Shown here piece by piece: positions 46,068 through 57,344 of a DNA stretch of 64,000 nucleotides (positions are counted from its first letter, which is position 1; the number at the start of each line of letters is the position of its first letter). Under the pieces are notes generated by a model. It had not been told where the DNA came from. It made no database searches and worked only from the letters and a program-made list of their open reading frames with translations. Where the stretch lies: positions 124,001-188,000 of the forward strand of contig NZ_CP127915.1 in assembly GCF_032823475.1 (NCBI RefSeq), in the 5' to 3' direction. The position numbers and the translations under genes were made by a program. The stretch is from Acinetobacter sp. SAAs474 (lineage in GTDB: Bacteria > Pseudomonadota > Gammaproteobacteria > Pseudomonadales > Moraxellaceae).

Positions 46068-48782
46068 TTAATCTGCTTTATGTTGTACTGTATTGATTGG
46101 CATCGGTGCAAGATAGGCGGTTAACAGCATCACAAAACCTGCAGCTAAGAAAGAAATAACACGCATTAATGTCGCTGTATGAGATAAATCAAATAGCACC
46201 AGTTTCAAACTGACCATCACTAAAATCCCACCGCCAAATAGCCATAATGTTTTAATTTTTTTCAGACTCGCAACACACATAATCACAAAAGCTAACGTAA
46301 CCCATAATAAAGTGAGACTTAACTGAATCGTGGCATCAGACCAAATAGATACCTGATTAAATGGCGTTGCCAAATAAACATGTAAAGCACGTAATACAAG
46401 ATAACTACTTAACCATAATAAAGCTAAAGCTGCTGTAACTGCTGCAATACCTTGATCTAATCCCGCTTTAACTTGTAATAATAGTATCAAAATCAATATT
46501 ACAAATATGGCGATGCTCATTAAATCAAATGGGTTAAAAACAGGCATCCAGTACAATTGAAAACTTTGAGTGGATAGTAATGATGAACTAATGAGCCAAA
46601 TCATCATCAACACTAAAGTCATTTTGGCTTCACAGAATATACGCCAACTGACATGTCGTCTTTGCCAATAGCAATAGATACAAAATATCAACGGCAATAT
46701 CGCAATACTTAGATAAGGAAAAGAAGGAATAATCGCTAGACTAGCAAAAGCCAAACTCGAAAACATTCCCAAGCTTAGCCATTCTTTTTCAGCTTGAGTA
46801 TTTAATGCAGGCCCCCACCATAAATAGCTTAGCAATCCTCCTGTCAACAATACGCCATATTGTTCTAATGGTGATTGCCATAGCAGAATACCATGCTGCA
46901 TTCGTGTATAAATTAACATTAGAGCACATAGATATAATGGAATTACGCCAACCCACTTGGCAAGCAACCATCCCCAAAATACGGTATGGCGCTGTAATAG
47001 CGCATTAAATATCACGTAAAGTAGGCTACATAATAATAAGGTATAAATTGTGGTCAATGGCCCACTCAGTTGATCTTGTAATAAAATCCATAATAGCAAG
47101 GTTGCTGACAACATCGATATCGCCAGAAAAATGATCAACCATAGATTCAATTGACGATAAAACTGTTGTTTTAAGTATGCAACTAATACCGCTAAAAAGT
47201 AACAAAATGCCAAAATCCAATACATGCCATTGGCAAAATAATCATATTGATCTAAATAAAGTAGACCTGACACGCCAGCCATCAGGAGTAATCCTATGGC
47301 CAGATAACGACTGACTGCTATATTTTGATATAAGGCATAAATAAAAATAACCAATCCCTCAATGGCCCAACCTGCAATACGCCAACTATCCGGTAATAAA
47401 ATCGGGGGAATAAGAACCAAGAAAATTTGCATCAGGCTTAAATAGCATTGTGCAATCGATGGCATCAATTTTTGTTTTAATGCCACGCTATACAAAATGG
47501 CAAAAACAGTGGCAAAGAGTAGACTTAGACCGGCTTGCCACCACATTTGATTGAGATACATCAAATAAAGATAGCCATATGCCAAGATAGGTGCAGCAAA
47601 AATCAGCGCAAAATCTAGAATTGGATCATATGCAGATGCTTTAATATCTGATTTTATAGATAACTGACTAAATCGAAAACCCAACCAGATAAAGATCGCA
47701 GCATGCATCAATACCAAAACAGTCAATAGCGGACGCTGTGCAATATCACCGTATATAAAGGCATAACCACCCGCTAAACTACATGTCATCAACAAGGCAA
47801 TTTGATTTAAAAATTTCCAAGGTTGCCAAGTCGTTAAAGCAGCAACAGCTATATTAATCACCAAGTAATAGCTTAAAAATTCGCTTGCACTCGCAGTGAT
47901 TAATGGCAACGTGAAGGGTGCTATATAGGCCACGATCATGGCCATAATCGCCAGCTCAACTGCACGTTGTTTTAAACTAAGAGCAATGGTTAAAGCCATA
48001 ATGAGCACAAAACAAATACTGGCAATCCAAAAATCAGCAATCATCAGACTATAATATGCAAAGCATAAATTCAGAAATAAAGCCGCCAAGCCAAGTGCTT
48101 GTAAAGCCAATGCAAAACTTCTATTTTTGATGATGATACGATAACCCAATAACACAACCAAAAGACTCAACCCAGCGAGCAGGCCTAGTTGTACAGCCAA
48201 ACTAAATTGCCAATGTTCAACAGCAAAACGTAATAATAGAATAATCCCCATCAGCAAAATCAAGACTGCAACTTTAAGTACTGGATTTCAAATAAAAATC
48301 CATTGCTTAACTTGTTGTAACAGTGACCATGAAAGCGGACTGGACTGTGAAGATGGTGCTATGAATTGCTGATCATGGCTCGGCTGAGTGAGCGCAATAG
48401 CAGAGCTATCGTTATGTTGTAATTTGGCCTGTATTTGCAATAGCGTATATTCTAGACGCCTTAACCACCTTAACAGAAAATAAATCCACGCGGTTATGCC
48501 CAGTACGACAACCCATTGCCACCCCATCACTCCACCCAACACAATCAGTAATGAACAAAGGTATAAAGGTAATCGTGTCGTTTGAAGCATTGAAACAGGT
48601 ACATTTTGCGGCAAATGATCAATTTGTCGAGCAAATGCATCCATATATTGCATGATACTTAGCAACACAGCTAAACCACAGAGATAAGTCATGGCTTTAA
48701 TCTCTAAAAACCAAGCCGTACCTGCAGCAATCATTAAAGCCATTAGCCAGATAATTCGAATTTCAATGTTTCCCTTCAACAT
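46068..48782 (-). pseudogene. DUF2339 membrane protein gene interrupted by an in-frame TGA
   Basis: A single reading frame of 905 codons is broken at 48288-48290 by one TGA. The 5' part encodes 164 residues with membrane helices and a Gln-rich linker, ending KQWIFI. The 3' part encodes 731 residues with more than 15 membrane helices. The downstream part begins in frame as NPVLKVAVLILLMGIILLLRF, the normal continuation of DUF2339 proteins after a W-x-G-N-P motif; its first possible start is a TTG with no ribosome binding site. So this is one gene with a nonsense codon where Gly is expected, not two genes. It could be inactivated, a sequencing error or read through. Confidence 0.75.
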
Positions 48783-48940
48783 ATTTTCATACTTGCCTTA
48801 TTCTGGGTTAGTGGATCATAACCTGTATATTCTTGTATAAAGACTTATTTCCTATTGATTACGGATTGCATCATCATGTTTCTGCCAGATCACAAAAAAT
48901 CACGTACAATATTGCTGTTATTTGGATAAGGAATCAATCA

Positions 48941-51706
48941 ATGCCACCTTTTGTCTTGGTCGATGGCTCATACTTTTTATTTCGTGCATATCATGCCGTA
49001 CCACCATTAACCACTTCAAGCGGTTTACATACCAATGCCGTGCGTGGTGCTATTTCAGCAATCCAAAAATTAATACGTCGTACCCAACCGACACATATTG
49101 CCGTCATTTTTGATACGCCAGAGCCTACTTTCAGACATGAACTTTCTCCTATCTATAAAGGTGATCGACCAAGTATGCCTGAAGAACTATCACAGCAAAT
49201 CCCTTATTTACATGCGCTTATTCGTGCACTAGGTATTCCATTACATATGCTTCCTGGTGCTGAAGCTGATGATATCATCGGTACACTGGCTAAACGTGCT
49301 GAAGCATTAGGCCACCAAGTCCTGATTTCGACTGGTGATAAGGATATGGCACAATTGGTGAGTGAAAAAATAACCTTAGAAGATAGTTTTAAAGAGCGCC
49401 CTTTAGATGTGAACGGCGTGTTTGAAAAATTTGGGGTCTGGCCAAATCAAATTATTGATTATCTGACACTAATGGGAGATGCATCCGATGGTATTATGGG
49501 CGTACCTGGTGTAGGAGCTAAAACAGCTGCCAAATTGCTGACTGAATATGGTTCAATTGGTGGTATTTTAGAAAATGTAGATAAAATTAAAGGTAAAGTT
49601 GGCCTGAATATTAAAGAAAATGTGGAAGGGATTACGCTTGACCATCAGCTCGCCAGCATCGTTTGTGATTTAGATTTAACATTTGGCTATGAGGATTTAA
49701 AACTACAAGAGCCAAATATCGATGCATTACGTGATTTATATACTGAACTAGAGTTTCGTAATCAACTACAATCACTCGATCATCCTAATAATCCAAATCA
49801 TCCAGCTTATAAGCAAACGACGAAAGCCATTCATCAAGAAGTCAGATCTCAGACTACGGATGCCATCACCGATCAAGCGACCATAAGCAGTATTGATGAT
49901 CAATTAGGACAAGCAACATATCATACCATCCTGACACAGCAGGATTGGCAAACGCTATTCGAACGCTTACAAACAGCAACACAATTTGCTTTTGACACTG
50001 AAACCACCAGTCTAGATTATCGTGTTGCAAAAATTGTCGGTTTTTCTGTAGCATTTGATGCCAAAGACGCCTATTACGTTCCTTTAGCACACGATTATGA
50101 AGGTGCACCGACACAGCTTAATCGCGATGATATTTTACAACAAATTCAACCTATTTTAGAAAATAATCAGATTAAAAAAATTGGCCATCATTTAAAATAT
50201 GATGCACATGTTTTAAAAAATCATGGCATTGAACTGCAAGGCTGGTATTTCGATACTATGTTGGCTTCTTATGTACTTAATGCCGTGGCAACACGTCATG
50301 GTATGGATGATGTAGCACGTTTATACCTCAGTCATCTGACCACTACCTATGAACAAGTGGCTGGAAAAGGCGCAAAACAAAAAACGTTTAATCAAATTGA
50401 TATTGAAACTGCTGCACATTATGCAGCAGAAGATGCTCATGTCACTTATCGTTTATATGAAGTACTGCATGCAAAGTTACAGCCATATCCAGAACTACTC
50501 AAATTACTGCATGATGTAGAAATGCCTGTTGCTCGTGTTCTCACCCAAATGGAAGAAAATGGAATTCAGCTTGATTTAGCATTTTTAGATCAGCTTAGTG
50601 AGGAATTTAGCAAAACGATTCAACAACTAGAAAGTGAAATTATTGAACTGGCAGGTGAAGAGTTTAATGTCGCTTCACCAAAACAAGTGGGTGAAATTTT
50701 ATTTGAAAAACTGGGCTTAAAAGGGGGTAAAAAAACGGCAACCGGCCAATATAGTACCAGTGAAAATATTTTAGAAAAAATTGAACATCCTATTACTGGA
50801 TTAATCCTACATTATCGTGGTTTAGCCAAGCTCAAAAGTACCTACACTGAGGGATTGTCAAAACAAGCCAATAATAACAGCCATCGTGTCCACACCAGTT
50901 ATCACCAAGCTTTAACAGCCACTGGACGTTTATCATCAACGGATCCAAACTTACAGAATATTCCAATTAGAGAACAAATTGGACGACAAATTCGTCAAGC
51001 CTTTATTGCACCACCAGATCGTGTATTGCTCGCAGCCGATTACTCACAAATTGAACTGCGTCTGATGGCTCATTTTTCCCAAGACGATGCATTACTACAT
51101 GCATTTAATCATGGACAAGATGTACATCGTCGTACAGCAGCAGAAGTATTAGGCATTGCCATAGAAGATGTCACTGCTGATCAACGCCGTCAAGCGAAAG
51201 CCGTTAATTTTGGTTTACTGTATGGTATGTCTGAGTTTGGTTTAACTCGTCAACTTGGATTTTCTCGTGAAGAATCTCGTGCCTATATTGCACAGTACTT
51301 TAGGCGTTATCCGGGTGTATATGACTATATGGAACGTACGCGCCAAACTGCACGTGAACAAGGCTTTGTGGAAACAATTTTAGGCCGCCGCTTATATACG
51401 CCTGATATTTTAGCCAACAATAAAATGATCAAACAGTCGGCTGAACGTGCTGCAATTAATGCACCCTTACAAGGTTCGGCAGCAGATATCATTAAAATGG
51501 CCATGATTGAAGTTGATCAAATTCTTCCTAAAGATCATGCACAAATGCTGCTTCAAGTACATGATGAATTGGTATTTGAAGTTGATACTGCATATGCTGA
51601 AGAACTGACTGTGCAATTAAAAACTGTGATGCAATCCGTATTAAATTTATCAGTACCGTTAATTGTAGAAGTCGGTCAGGGTCATAACTGGGATCAAGCA
51701 CATTAA
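48941..51706 (+). CDS. polA: DNA polymerase I
   Basis: The start is ATG 48941 (MPPFVLVDGSYFLFRAYHA), which has AAGGA eight bases upstream; an upstream in-frame extension of 36 codons lacks a site. The 921-residue enzyme has the 5'-3' exonuclease domain (GDKDMAQLV, LMGDASDGIMGVPGVGAKTA), an intact 3'-5' exonuclease (FAFDTETTSLDY at about residue 352), and a polymerase domain with LLAADYSQIELRLMAH (motif A), RRQAKAVNFGLLYG (motif B) and LLQVHDELVFEV (motif C, His-Asp near 873). It fills gaps in repair and removes Okazaki primers. A strong terminator follows. Confidence 0.96.
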   Translation: MPPFVLVDGSYFLFRAYHAVPPLTTSSGLHTNAVRGAISAIQKLIRRTQPTHIAVIFDTPEPTFRHELSPIYKGDRPSMPEELSQQIPYLHALIRALGIPLHMLPGAEADDIIGTLAKRAEALGHQVLISTGDKDMAQLVSEKITLEDSFKERPLDVNGVFEKFGVWPNQIIDYLTLMGDASDGIMGVPGVGAKTAAKLLTEYGSIGGILENVDKIKGKVGLNIKENVEGITLDHQLASIVCDLDLTFGYEDLKLQEPNIDALRDLYTELEFRNQLQSLDHPNNPNHPAYKQTTKAIHQEVRSQTTDAITDQATISSIDDQLGQATYHTILTQQDWQTLFERLQTATQFAFDTETTSLDYRVAKIVGFSVAFDAKDAYYVPLAHDYEGAPTQLNRDDILQQIQPILENNQIKKIGHHLKYDAHVLKNHGIELQGWYFDTMLASYVLNAVATRHGMDDVARLYLSHLTTTYEQVAGKGAKQKTFNQIDIETAAHYAAEDAHVTYRLYEVLHAKLQPYPELLKLLHDVEMPVARVLTQMEENGIQLDLAFLDQLSEEFSKTIQQLESEIIELAGEEFNVASPKQVGEILFEKLGLKGGKKTATGQYSTSENILEKIEHPITGLILHYRGLAKLKSTYTEGLSKQANNNSHRVHTSYHQALTATGRLSSTDPNLQNIPIREQIGRQIRQAFIAPPDRVLLAADYSQIELRLMAHFSQDDALLHAFNHGQDVHRRTAAEVLGIAIEDVTADQRRQAKAVNFGLLYGMSEFGLTRQLGFSREESRAYIAQYFRRYPGVYDYMERTRQTAREQGFVETILGRRLYTPDILANNKMIKQSAERAAINAPLQGSAADIIKMAMIEVDQILPKDHAQMLLQVHDELVFEVDTAYAEELTVQLKTVMQSVLNLSVPLIVEVGQGHNWDQAH

Positions 51707-51760
51707 ATATCGATAGATGATTCAGATCATGGTTGAAATTACTTAAAGTAAAATAAAATC

Positions 51761-51799
51761 ATCAAAAAAAGGGGCGCATTTTGCGCCCCTTTTTTTGAT
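51761..51799. terminator. Bidirectional terminator between polA and yggT
   Basis: ATCA7GGGGCGCA pairs with its complement around a TTT loop for 18 bp, with T7 on either strand. It lies between convergent polA and yggT. Confidence 0.92.
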
Positions 51800-51805
51800 G
51801 TAATA

Positions 51806-52375
51806 TTACAAACCTGTCAATAAAACAATAGATACTTCATTCATTATCATTTCAATCACATATAATGCTAAAAAGGCTAAAATTGGTGATAAATCAATCA
51901 TCCCCATATTCGGTAAAATACGACGAAATGGTGCCAATAACGGTTCAGCAAGCTCTTGAACGACTTCTATATAAGGAGAACGTGACTGAGTAAACATCAC
52001 TACCCAACTCAAAATGATTGTGGCAAAAATTAAATATCGACAAAAACGAATTAAATCTTGAATCATGGATACAAACGTCAAAATCAATAAATGAATTGGA
52101 CTATTTGGCATCGCTCCTGATAAGTACATCATCCCAAAGATTTTGAGCAAATACAGTACAATCAATAATACCAATGCAGCAAGATTTACTCGTCCTTTGG
52201 CCACTGTGGGAAAAATTCGACCAAAAATATCCACTATTTTCGTCGCTTTTACAGTCGAAAGCACCACAGGATTATAGGGTGTTACTGCTGCAAGTTGCAT
52301 TAAAAAACGGAAGAATACGAGCAAAATCGCTACGTTAATGATGATGGTAAAAATTAGCGCAGAATTTGCACCCAT
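51806..52375 (-). CDS. YggT family membrane protein
   Basis: The 189-residue protein carries two copies of the YggT motif with membrane helices: FFRFLMQLAAVTPYNPVVLST near the start and a second block, VQELAEPLLAPFRRILPNMG, near the end. YggT proteins are linked to osmotic tolerance and to cell-division or protein-secretion phenotypes; the mechanism is unknown. A TAGGAAA site precedes the start. It follows proC by 26 bp, the conserved proC-yggT order. Confidence 0.85.
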   Translation of the reverse strand: MGANSALIFTIIINVAILLVFFRFLMQLAAVTPYNPVVLSTVKATKIVDIFGRIFPTVAKGRVNLAALVLLIVLYLLKIFGMMYLSGAMPNSPIHLLILTFVSMIQDLIRFCRYLIFATIILSWVVMFTQSRSPYIEVVQELAEPLLAPFRRILPNMGMIDLSPILAFLALYVIEMIMNEVSIVLLTGL

Positions 52376-52401
52376 ATTAAAAATTTCCTACAAAAATTTA
52401 A

Positions 52402-53232
52402 TTATTTAATGCTTTCACTTAAATCTTGCGCCAGTTCTTGACTACGCATTTTTGCTGCGGCTAAAGCAGCTTGAATATTTTGTGAAATTTGACCACGGTC
52501 AAACACTTCAATTGCCGCTTGAGTGGTCCCATTCGGTGAAGTGACGTTCTTACGTAATTCAGCAGGAGAATTTGCACTGGTAATCGCCATTTGTGCAGCA
52601 CCTAATGCTGTTTGTAATGTCAAAGCGGTCGCAACTTTTTCATCCAGACCTAGATTTTTACCAGCACGAATCATACTTTCCATCATATAGAAAAAATAGG
52701 CTGGACCAGAACCTGATACAGCTGTGACCGCATCAATTTGCGCCTCGCTATTTACCCAGAGTGTTAATCCTGTTGCCGCTAAAATTTGGCTTGCCAATTC
52801 ACGATCTGAAGCACTCACGGCATCAGTAGCATATAAACCATGCGCGCCTGTCTGAACCAAAGCAGGTGTATTTGGCATTACACGCACAATCTTGTCTGTT
52901 GCCAAAAGTGTTGCAATGGTGGAAATTTCCGCACCAGCGACAATGGATACTACCAGTTTATTCTCCAATAAACCATGTAAGGGTTGTAATACCGTTAACA
53001 ATGCTTGTGGCTTGACTGCAAATACAACAATATCGGCATCATGAATCGCGGCAATATTGTCATCAGTGACCTGTACATTTTTTTCTTGAAGTAATTGACG
53101 TACTTTTTCCACTGGATCTGAAACTGTAATACGAGTGGGCGGTAAGCCACGTGCAATCAATCCCCCAATTAGGGCTTGAGCCATATTGCCACCACCAATA
53201 AACGTAATATTACAATTTAGTACTGCATTCAT
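52402..53232 (-). CDS. proC: Pyrroline-5-carboxylate reductase ProC
   Basis: ProC makes L-proline from pyrroline-5-carboxylate with NAD(P)H. The 276-residue enzyme has the Rossmann motif ITFIGGGNMAQALIGGL, VVFAVKPQALLTVL, VSIVAGAEISTI, RVMPNTPALVQTGAHGLYA and the substrate-binding VSGSGPAYFFYMMESM. The C-terminal NVTSPNGTTQAAIEVFD is also typical. It precedes yggT on the same strand and follows tilS by 23 bp. Confidence 0.94.
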   Translation of the reverse strand: MNAVLNCNITFIGGGNMAQALIGGLIARGLPPTRITVSDPVEKVRQLLQEKNVQVTDDNIAAIHDADIVVFAVKPQALLTVLQPLHGLLENKLVVSIVAGAEISTIATLLATDKIVRVMPNTPALVQTGAHGLYATDAVSASDRELASQILAATGLTLWVNSEAQIDAVTAVSGSGPAYFFYMMESMIRAGKNLGLDEKVATALTLQTALGAAQMAITSANSPAELRKNVTSPNGTTQAAIEVFDRGQISQNIQAALAAAKMRSQELAQDLSESIK

Positions 53233-53255
53233 CTTTCGTGCTCATCGTTGAGTAT

Positions 53256-54605
53256 TTATTTTGGAGCAACCCAATGGGGTTGCCAGCCACCCGTTTCACA
53301 ATATGGAGATTGAGCTAACCAAAATCCTTTCGGTGTGAATATGCCTAGAATAACATTATCTACGCTCAATATTTGAATTGTATGTCGCTGCCAAGGCAAA
53401 ATTTGTGCTTCTTGTATTGCTTTCTTTAATGGCCATGTTCCAATACGACCATATAAATGTACTTTCTCTCCCCCCACTCGAGCATTTAACTGTAGTGGTT
53501 GTTCTAAAAGATCAAAACTCAGCCCTATGGTAGCCGTTTCAATATTGTATTGACCTGATAACAGCGTATATGATTGATTTAATACAAATTGAATCATCAT
53601 ATTGGATAAGGTTTGCTCTTGAACAATAAAAGTCTCAACTGGGATCCGATATAATTGCTGTTGATAACGCAAATAATAATGCCGATTCCAATGCAGTTTG
53701 GCTTGTGCATCATGCTTGGAGGCAATCACTTCTTTTTGTAGTCGCTCTACCATCGCCAATGAAGGACGATATTGATCGTCACCTTTCATCCAAGCCGAAA
53801 GTAACTGACGTTGTCGAGCCAGTGATAATTTTTCCAAACGAGTTAAATCTAAGCCCGTATCAATCCGACACGCCGTCAAATCTTGTTGTAAAACTTGCTG
53901 CAATATTTCTTCGGCATCCTGCATTAAATAACTGCTACGATTTAATGCCTGTTGCATTTGAGGAAAACGCTGTTGTAATAATGGCCATAAAGCTTCGCGG
54001 CACCAAGCACGATCATAATGCAAATCCGTGTTGGTGGGATCTACCACATGTTCAATCTGTAATTGTGCTGCCCATTGGCAAATTTGCTCACGCGTCAACG
54101 ACAATAAAGGTCGCCATATCGTGATGGTCTTTCTTTTTTCATAGGCTTTCATCGCAGCTAAACCCGTTACGCCACTACCTGACAATAATCGAAGGATGAC
54201 TGTTTCAGCTTGATCTTGTTGATGATGCGCCAAAACCAAGACATCGTTTATCCCAAGATGTTGTTGATAAGCTTGATAACGTGCTGTTCTTGCTTGCTGT
54301 TCTAAATTTCCTGAAGCAACCTGAACTTGCTCAATAATACATGGAATACCCAGTTGCTGGCATTGCGCTGCAACAAATGTACCCCATGCTTGACTCGGTG
54401 CCTGTAATTGATGGTCCACATAAATTGCCCGTACTTTATCTGGATATAAAGCGGACAATAGATGCAGTAGTAACATAGAATCTATGCCACCACTACATCC
54501 TATTAAAACATGTGTTGCTTTAGAAAAGTGTTGAAGTTTACTTAAGACGTGAGTCCTAAATTGTCGCTTCCAAACTTCATCAAACGTTGGTAACGTGCTT
54601 CGCAT
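53256..54605 (-). CDS. tilS: tRNA(Ile)-lysidine synthase TilS
   Basis: TilS converts the wobble C of the CAU-anticodon tRNA-Ile to lysidine. The 449-residue protein has the PP-loop [19 protein letters not shown] at about residue 31, [23 protein letters not shown] and [16 protein letters not shown], with the C-terminal TilS domain ([20 protein letters not shown]). Its start overlaps the 3' end of accA by 64 bp. The accA-tilS pairing is conserved in many gammaproteobacteria. Confidence 0.93.
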   Translation of the reverse strand: MRSTLPTFDEVWKRQFRTHVLSKLQHFSKATHVLIGCSGGIDSMLLLHLLSALYPDKVRAIYVDHQLQAPSQAWGTFVAAQCQQLGIPCIIEQVQVASGNLEQQARTARYQAYQQHLGINDVLVLAHHQQDQAETVILRLLSGSGVTGLAAMKAYEKRKTITIWRPLLSLTREQICQWAAQLQIEHVVDPTNTDLHYDRAWCREALWPLLQQRFPQMQQALNRSSYLMQDAEEILQQVLQQDLTACRIDTGLDLTRLEKLSLARQRQLLSAWMKGDDQYRPSLAMVERLQKEVIASKHDAQAKLHWNRHYYLRYQQQLYRIPVETFIVQEQTLSNMMIQFVLNQSYTLLSGQYNIETATIGLSFDLLEQPLQLNARVGGEKVHLYGRIGTWPLKKAIQEAQILPWQRHTIQILSVDNVILGIFTPKGFWLAQSPYCETGGWQPHWVAPK

Positions 54606-55366
54606 CTATCTTTCGCATCCATCGGTTGCAATTCATCTAGTGCTTGTTTCAGTACTGCTTTCAAACTTTGCATGACATCTTCCGGATGTAAATGAGCTCC
54701 CTCACCTTCATCCACAATATGTTCAATAATACCAATTTTTTTCAGCTTATCTGCCGTTAAAGCTAAGGATTCGCTGGCTTGTTCTGCCTTATCGGCAGTT
54801 TTCCATAAAATACTGGCACAACCTTCTGGTGAAATCACTGAATAAATACTATGTGACAACATAATCACACGATCTGCAACACCAATACCCAATGCACCAC
54901 CTGAACCACCTTCGCCAAGGACTGTTGCAATTACAGGCACTTTAAGATTGGACATTTGCGCTAAACTGGTCGCAATCGCTTCAGCTTGGCCACGTTCTTC
55001 TGCACCAACACCAGGATAAGCACCCATAGTGTCAATAAAAGTAAAGACCGGCAGATTAAAACGTTCCGCCATATCCATTAAACGCTGTGCTTTACGATAC
55101 CCTTCAGGGTTACTCATACCAAAATTATGTTTTAGTTTCTCACGTGTACTACGTCCACGATGCTGACCAACTACCATGACTGGCTGACCATCAAAACGTG
55201 CCAAACCTCCGACCATTGCACCATCATCACCAAATAAGCGATCACCATGCAACGCGTCAAACTCTGTGAAAATCTCACCCACGTAATCTAAAAATTGCGG
55301 ACGTTCAGGATGACGTGCAATTTGAACTGTTGCCCATGCTTTTGATTGAGCTGCTTTATTTTTCAT
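54542..55366 (-). CDS. accA: Acetyl-CoA carboxylase carboxyltransferase subunit alpha
   Basis: AccA with AccD moves the carboxyl group from biotin to acetyl-CoA, the first step of fatty acid synthesis. The 274-residue protein shows [61 protein letters not shown] and [20 protein letters not shown], all family signatures. It is shorter than the 319-residue E. coli protein because the N-terminal helical extension is reduced, as usual in Acinetobacter. It overlaps tilS. Confidence 0.95.
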   Translation of the reverse strand: MKNKAAQSKAWATVQIARHPERPQFLDYVGEIFTEFDALHGDRLFGDDGAMVGGLARFDGQPVMVVGQHRGRSTREKLKHNFGMSNPEGYRKAQRLMDMAERFNLPVFTFIDTMGAYPGVGAEERGQAEAIATSLAQMSNLKVPVIATVLGEGGSGGALGIGVADRVIMLSHSIYSVISPEGCASILWKTADKAEQASESLALTADKLKKIGIIEHIVDEGEGAHLHPEDVMQSLKAVLKQALDELQPMDAKDRCEARYQRLMKFGSDNLGLTS

Positions 55367-55398
55367 AGGTCGACCACTATCCCTAAACTAACCATACG

Positions 55399-56919
55399 TT
55401 AATGGATGAATTGTTCCGACTGAATCTCCAATTCAATGTCCCAATGCTTAAACTGTATTTGTTCATCATACAGCTCTGCAATTAATAGAGGCCATTGCTT
55501 TGCATCACCAGAAACTTTAAGTTGCCATTGTTGCTCATTCACCACACTTAATTCAATGGCAGGAAGCATCGCATCACTACGACTGTGATTGACTAAAACT
55601 GCTAATCGAAGCAATAGACAAAGATAAACTAATTTGCTACCACCCACTTTCATCACATCAATTTTAGAATCATTACGCAATTTACGTCGGTGATGTGCAA
55701 CCAAATGTGACAAATGATTTTGATCAATTTGTGAGAAACCAGCAATATCGGAATGCTGTAATAAATAAGCACCGTGACGATGATAACCACTATGGCTAAT
55801 TGCTAGGCCAATCTCATGTAAATATGCGGCACGACGTAACAAATCACGATCATCATTATTTAAATGTAATACATGTTCTACGCGGTCAAATAAATGCTGC
55901 GCTGTTTTAACAACGCGTTCAGCTTGTTTTGTATCTGCATTATAGCGCCCCATGAGTGCATGTACTGAACGATCACGAATATCTTCATGCTGAAAGCGTC
56001 CAAGTAAGTCATACATGACGCCCTCACGCAATGCACCATCTGAATAGACCAGAGCATCTAGCTCTAATACATCAAATATGGCATATAAAATCGCAACTCC
56101 TGCAGGTAAAACAGCGCGACGATCTTCTTTTAAACCATTAAATTCAATTTCTGAAATATGCTTACATTTTAAAATTTTATCTTTTAATTTCTCTAGGCCT
56201 TCACGTGTTAATTGTTCTTGATCATTACTCCAGCCCATATTTACTGCAATTTGACGACATGCTTTAATGGTACCACTTGATCCAACAACAGTATCCCAGC
56301 CTTCAACTTTATAGGTGGTGGCAATACCCGATAATTCCTTACGTGCAGCAACAATCGCTTTATCAAACCGACTTGGGCTAATCTCTCCATCTTGGAAATA
56401 AGCTTTAGTAAAGGCAACACAACCCATTTGTAAGGATTCGGTATGTATAGGTTCAAATTCCTCGCCAATAATTAATTCTGTAGATCCCCCACCAATATCA
56501 ATCACCAAACGACGACCGCTATTCGCCATGGTATGGGAAACCCCCAAGTAAATTAATCTAGCCTCTTCACGCCCTGCAATAATCTCAATCGGTTTAGGTA
56601 AAATTTCTGCAGCTTTTTGAATAAACTCATGACCATTTTTTGCTTGTCGTAATGCATTTGTTGCGACAATTCTTAATCGTTTCGGTTGAACAGAACCGAG
56701 ACGGCCGACAAAGCGGGCCAAACAAGCTAAGCCTCTTTGCTGTGCTGCTTCAGTTAAATTATTATTTTCATCTAGCCCTGCTGCCAACTGTACTTTTTCT
56801 GACATTGAAGCCACTTTTTTGACTTCGCCATGATCCACACGTGCAATTGCCAGATGGAAACTGTTTGACCCCATGTCGATGGCTGCAAGCAACTCTTCAT
56901 CAATCAAAAAATCAGACAT
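55399..56919 (-). CDS. ppx: Exopolyphosphatase (Ppx/GppA family)
   Basis: The protein of about 506 residues starts at ATG 56919 (MSDFLIDEE); an upstream TTG would add seven residues. It has the actin-like fold of Ppx/GppA: LLAAIDMGSNSFHLAIARV, ARLIYLGVSHTM, LVIDIGGGSTELIIG and VVGSSGTIKACRQ, then an HD-type C-terminal domain (LHEIGLAISHSGYHRHGAYLL). It hydrolyses polyphosphate end residues or pppGpp. The 505-515 residue length fits Ppx, though GppA activity is not excluded. It is divergent from trxA. Confidence 0.88.
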   Translation of the reverse strand: MSDFLIDEELLAAIDMGSNSFHLAIARVDHGEVKKVASMSEKVQLAAGLDENNNLTEAAQQRGLACLARFVGRLGSVQPKRLRIVATNALRQAKNGHEFIQKAAEILPKPIEIIAGREEARLIYLGVSHTMANSGRRLVIDIGGGSTELIIGEEFEPIHTESLQMGCVAFTKAYFQDGEISPSRFDKAIVAARKELSGIATTYKVEGWDTVVGSSGTIKACRQIAVNMGWSNDQEQLTREGLEKLKDKILKCKHISEIEFNGLKEDRRAVLPAGVAILYAIFDVLELDALVYSDGALREGVMYDLLGRFQHEDIRDRSVHALMGRYNADTKQAERVVKTAQHLFDRVEHVLHLNNDDRDLLRRAAYLHEIGLAISHSGYHRHGAYLLQHSDIAGFSQIDQNHLSHLVAHHRRKLRNDSKIDVMKVGGSKLVYLCLLLRLAVLVNHSRSDAMLPAIELSVVNEQQWQLKVSGDAKQWPLLIAELYDEQIQFKHWDIELEIQSEQFIH

Positions 56920-57004
56920 TATTTCAACAAACCTATACAAAGTTGTGCCTAGATTAATTCACCTCTTTACAATTTAAAAGGCATTTCTTTATACAATTTA
57001 CATC

Positions 57005-57253
57005 ATGAGCATTTTTATGGCAAAAATGACAATTGTGTTACACGATGAGCATTATCGTGAGCATCAATTAGACAAAAAATAACGAAAGGAGGAAAATTTA
57101 ACTGATACACCAGATTGTGAAGTTAAAGATGACTGTGTAATACTAGGCGATTCATCGGGTCTGTTAACACTTCAGTAATCATTTAGATTCAAACTGATTC
57201 TTGGTCACCTCATCAAACCCAACGGAAATAACCACATCATTTTCGAGTTTTAA
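57005..57253 (+). pseudogene. Decayed FHA-domain protein gene (probable)
   Basis: One frame carries MAKMTIVLHDEHYREHQLDKK, a stop, then RKEENLTDTPDCEVKDDCVI and LGDSSGLLT, another stop, and HLIKPNGNNHIIFEF before a third. From memory this follows the layout of small FHA proteins: MAKMTIxL, ELDKxxxTIGRKxxNDI, a DDCxLEDLGSTNGT loop, and a xLKDGDxIxxG end. Internal segments are missing and three in-frame stops (57080, 57176, 57251) break it. It lies between ppx and trxA. The call is by pattern only and could be coincidence. Confidence 0.5.
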
Positions 57254-57344
57254 AGTGAAGTCCAAGATGAGGTAAATAAAATTTTTTGGGACCTGTCAAC
57301 AGCCCCTTATTGTTTCATCCTATTAAATCTCTTGGAGCACGCTT

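Noticed and set aside
48833..48940. N-terminal extension of polA by 36 codons
   Set aside because: No ribosome binding site and no similarity to Pol I; the ATG at 48941 with AAGGA upstream gives the standard N-terminus.
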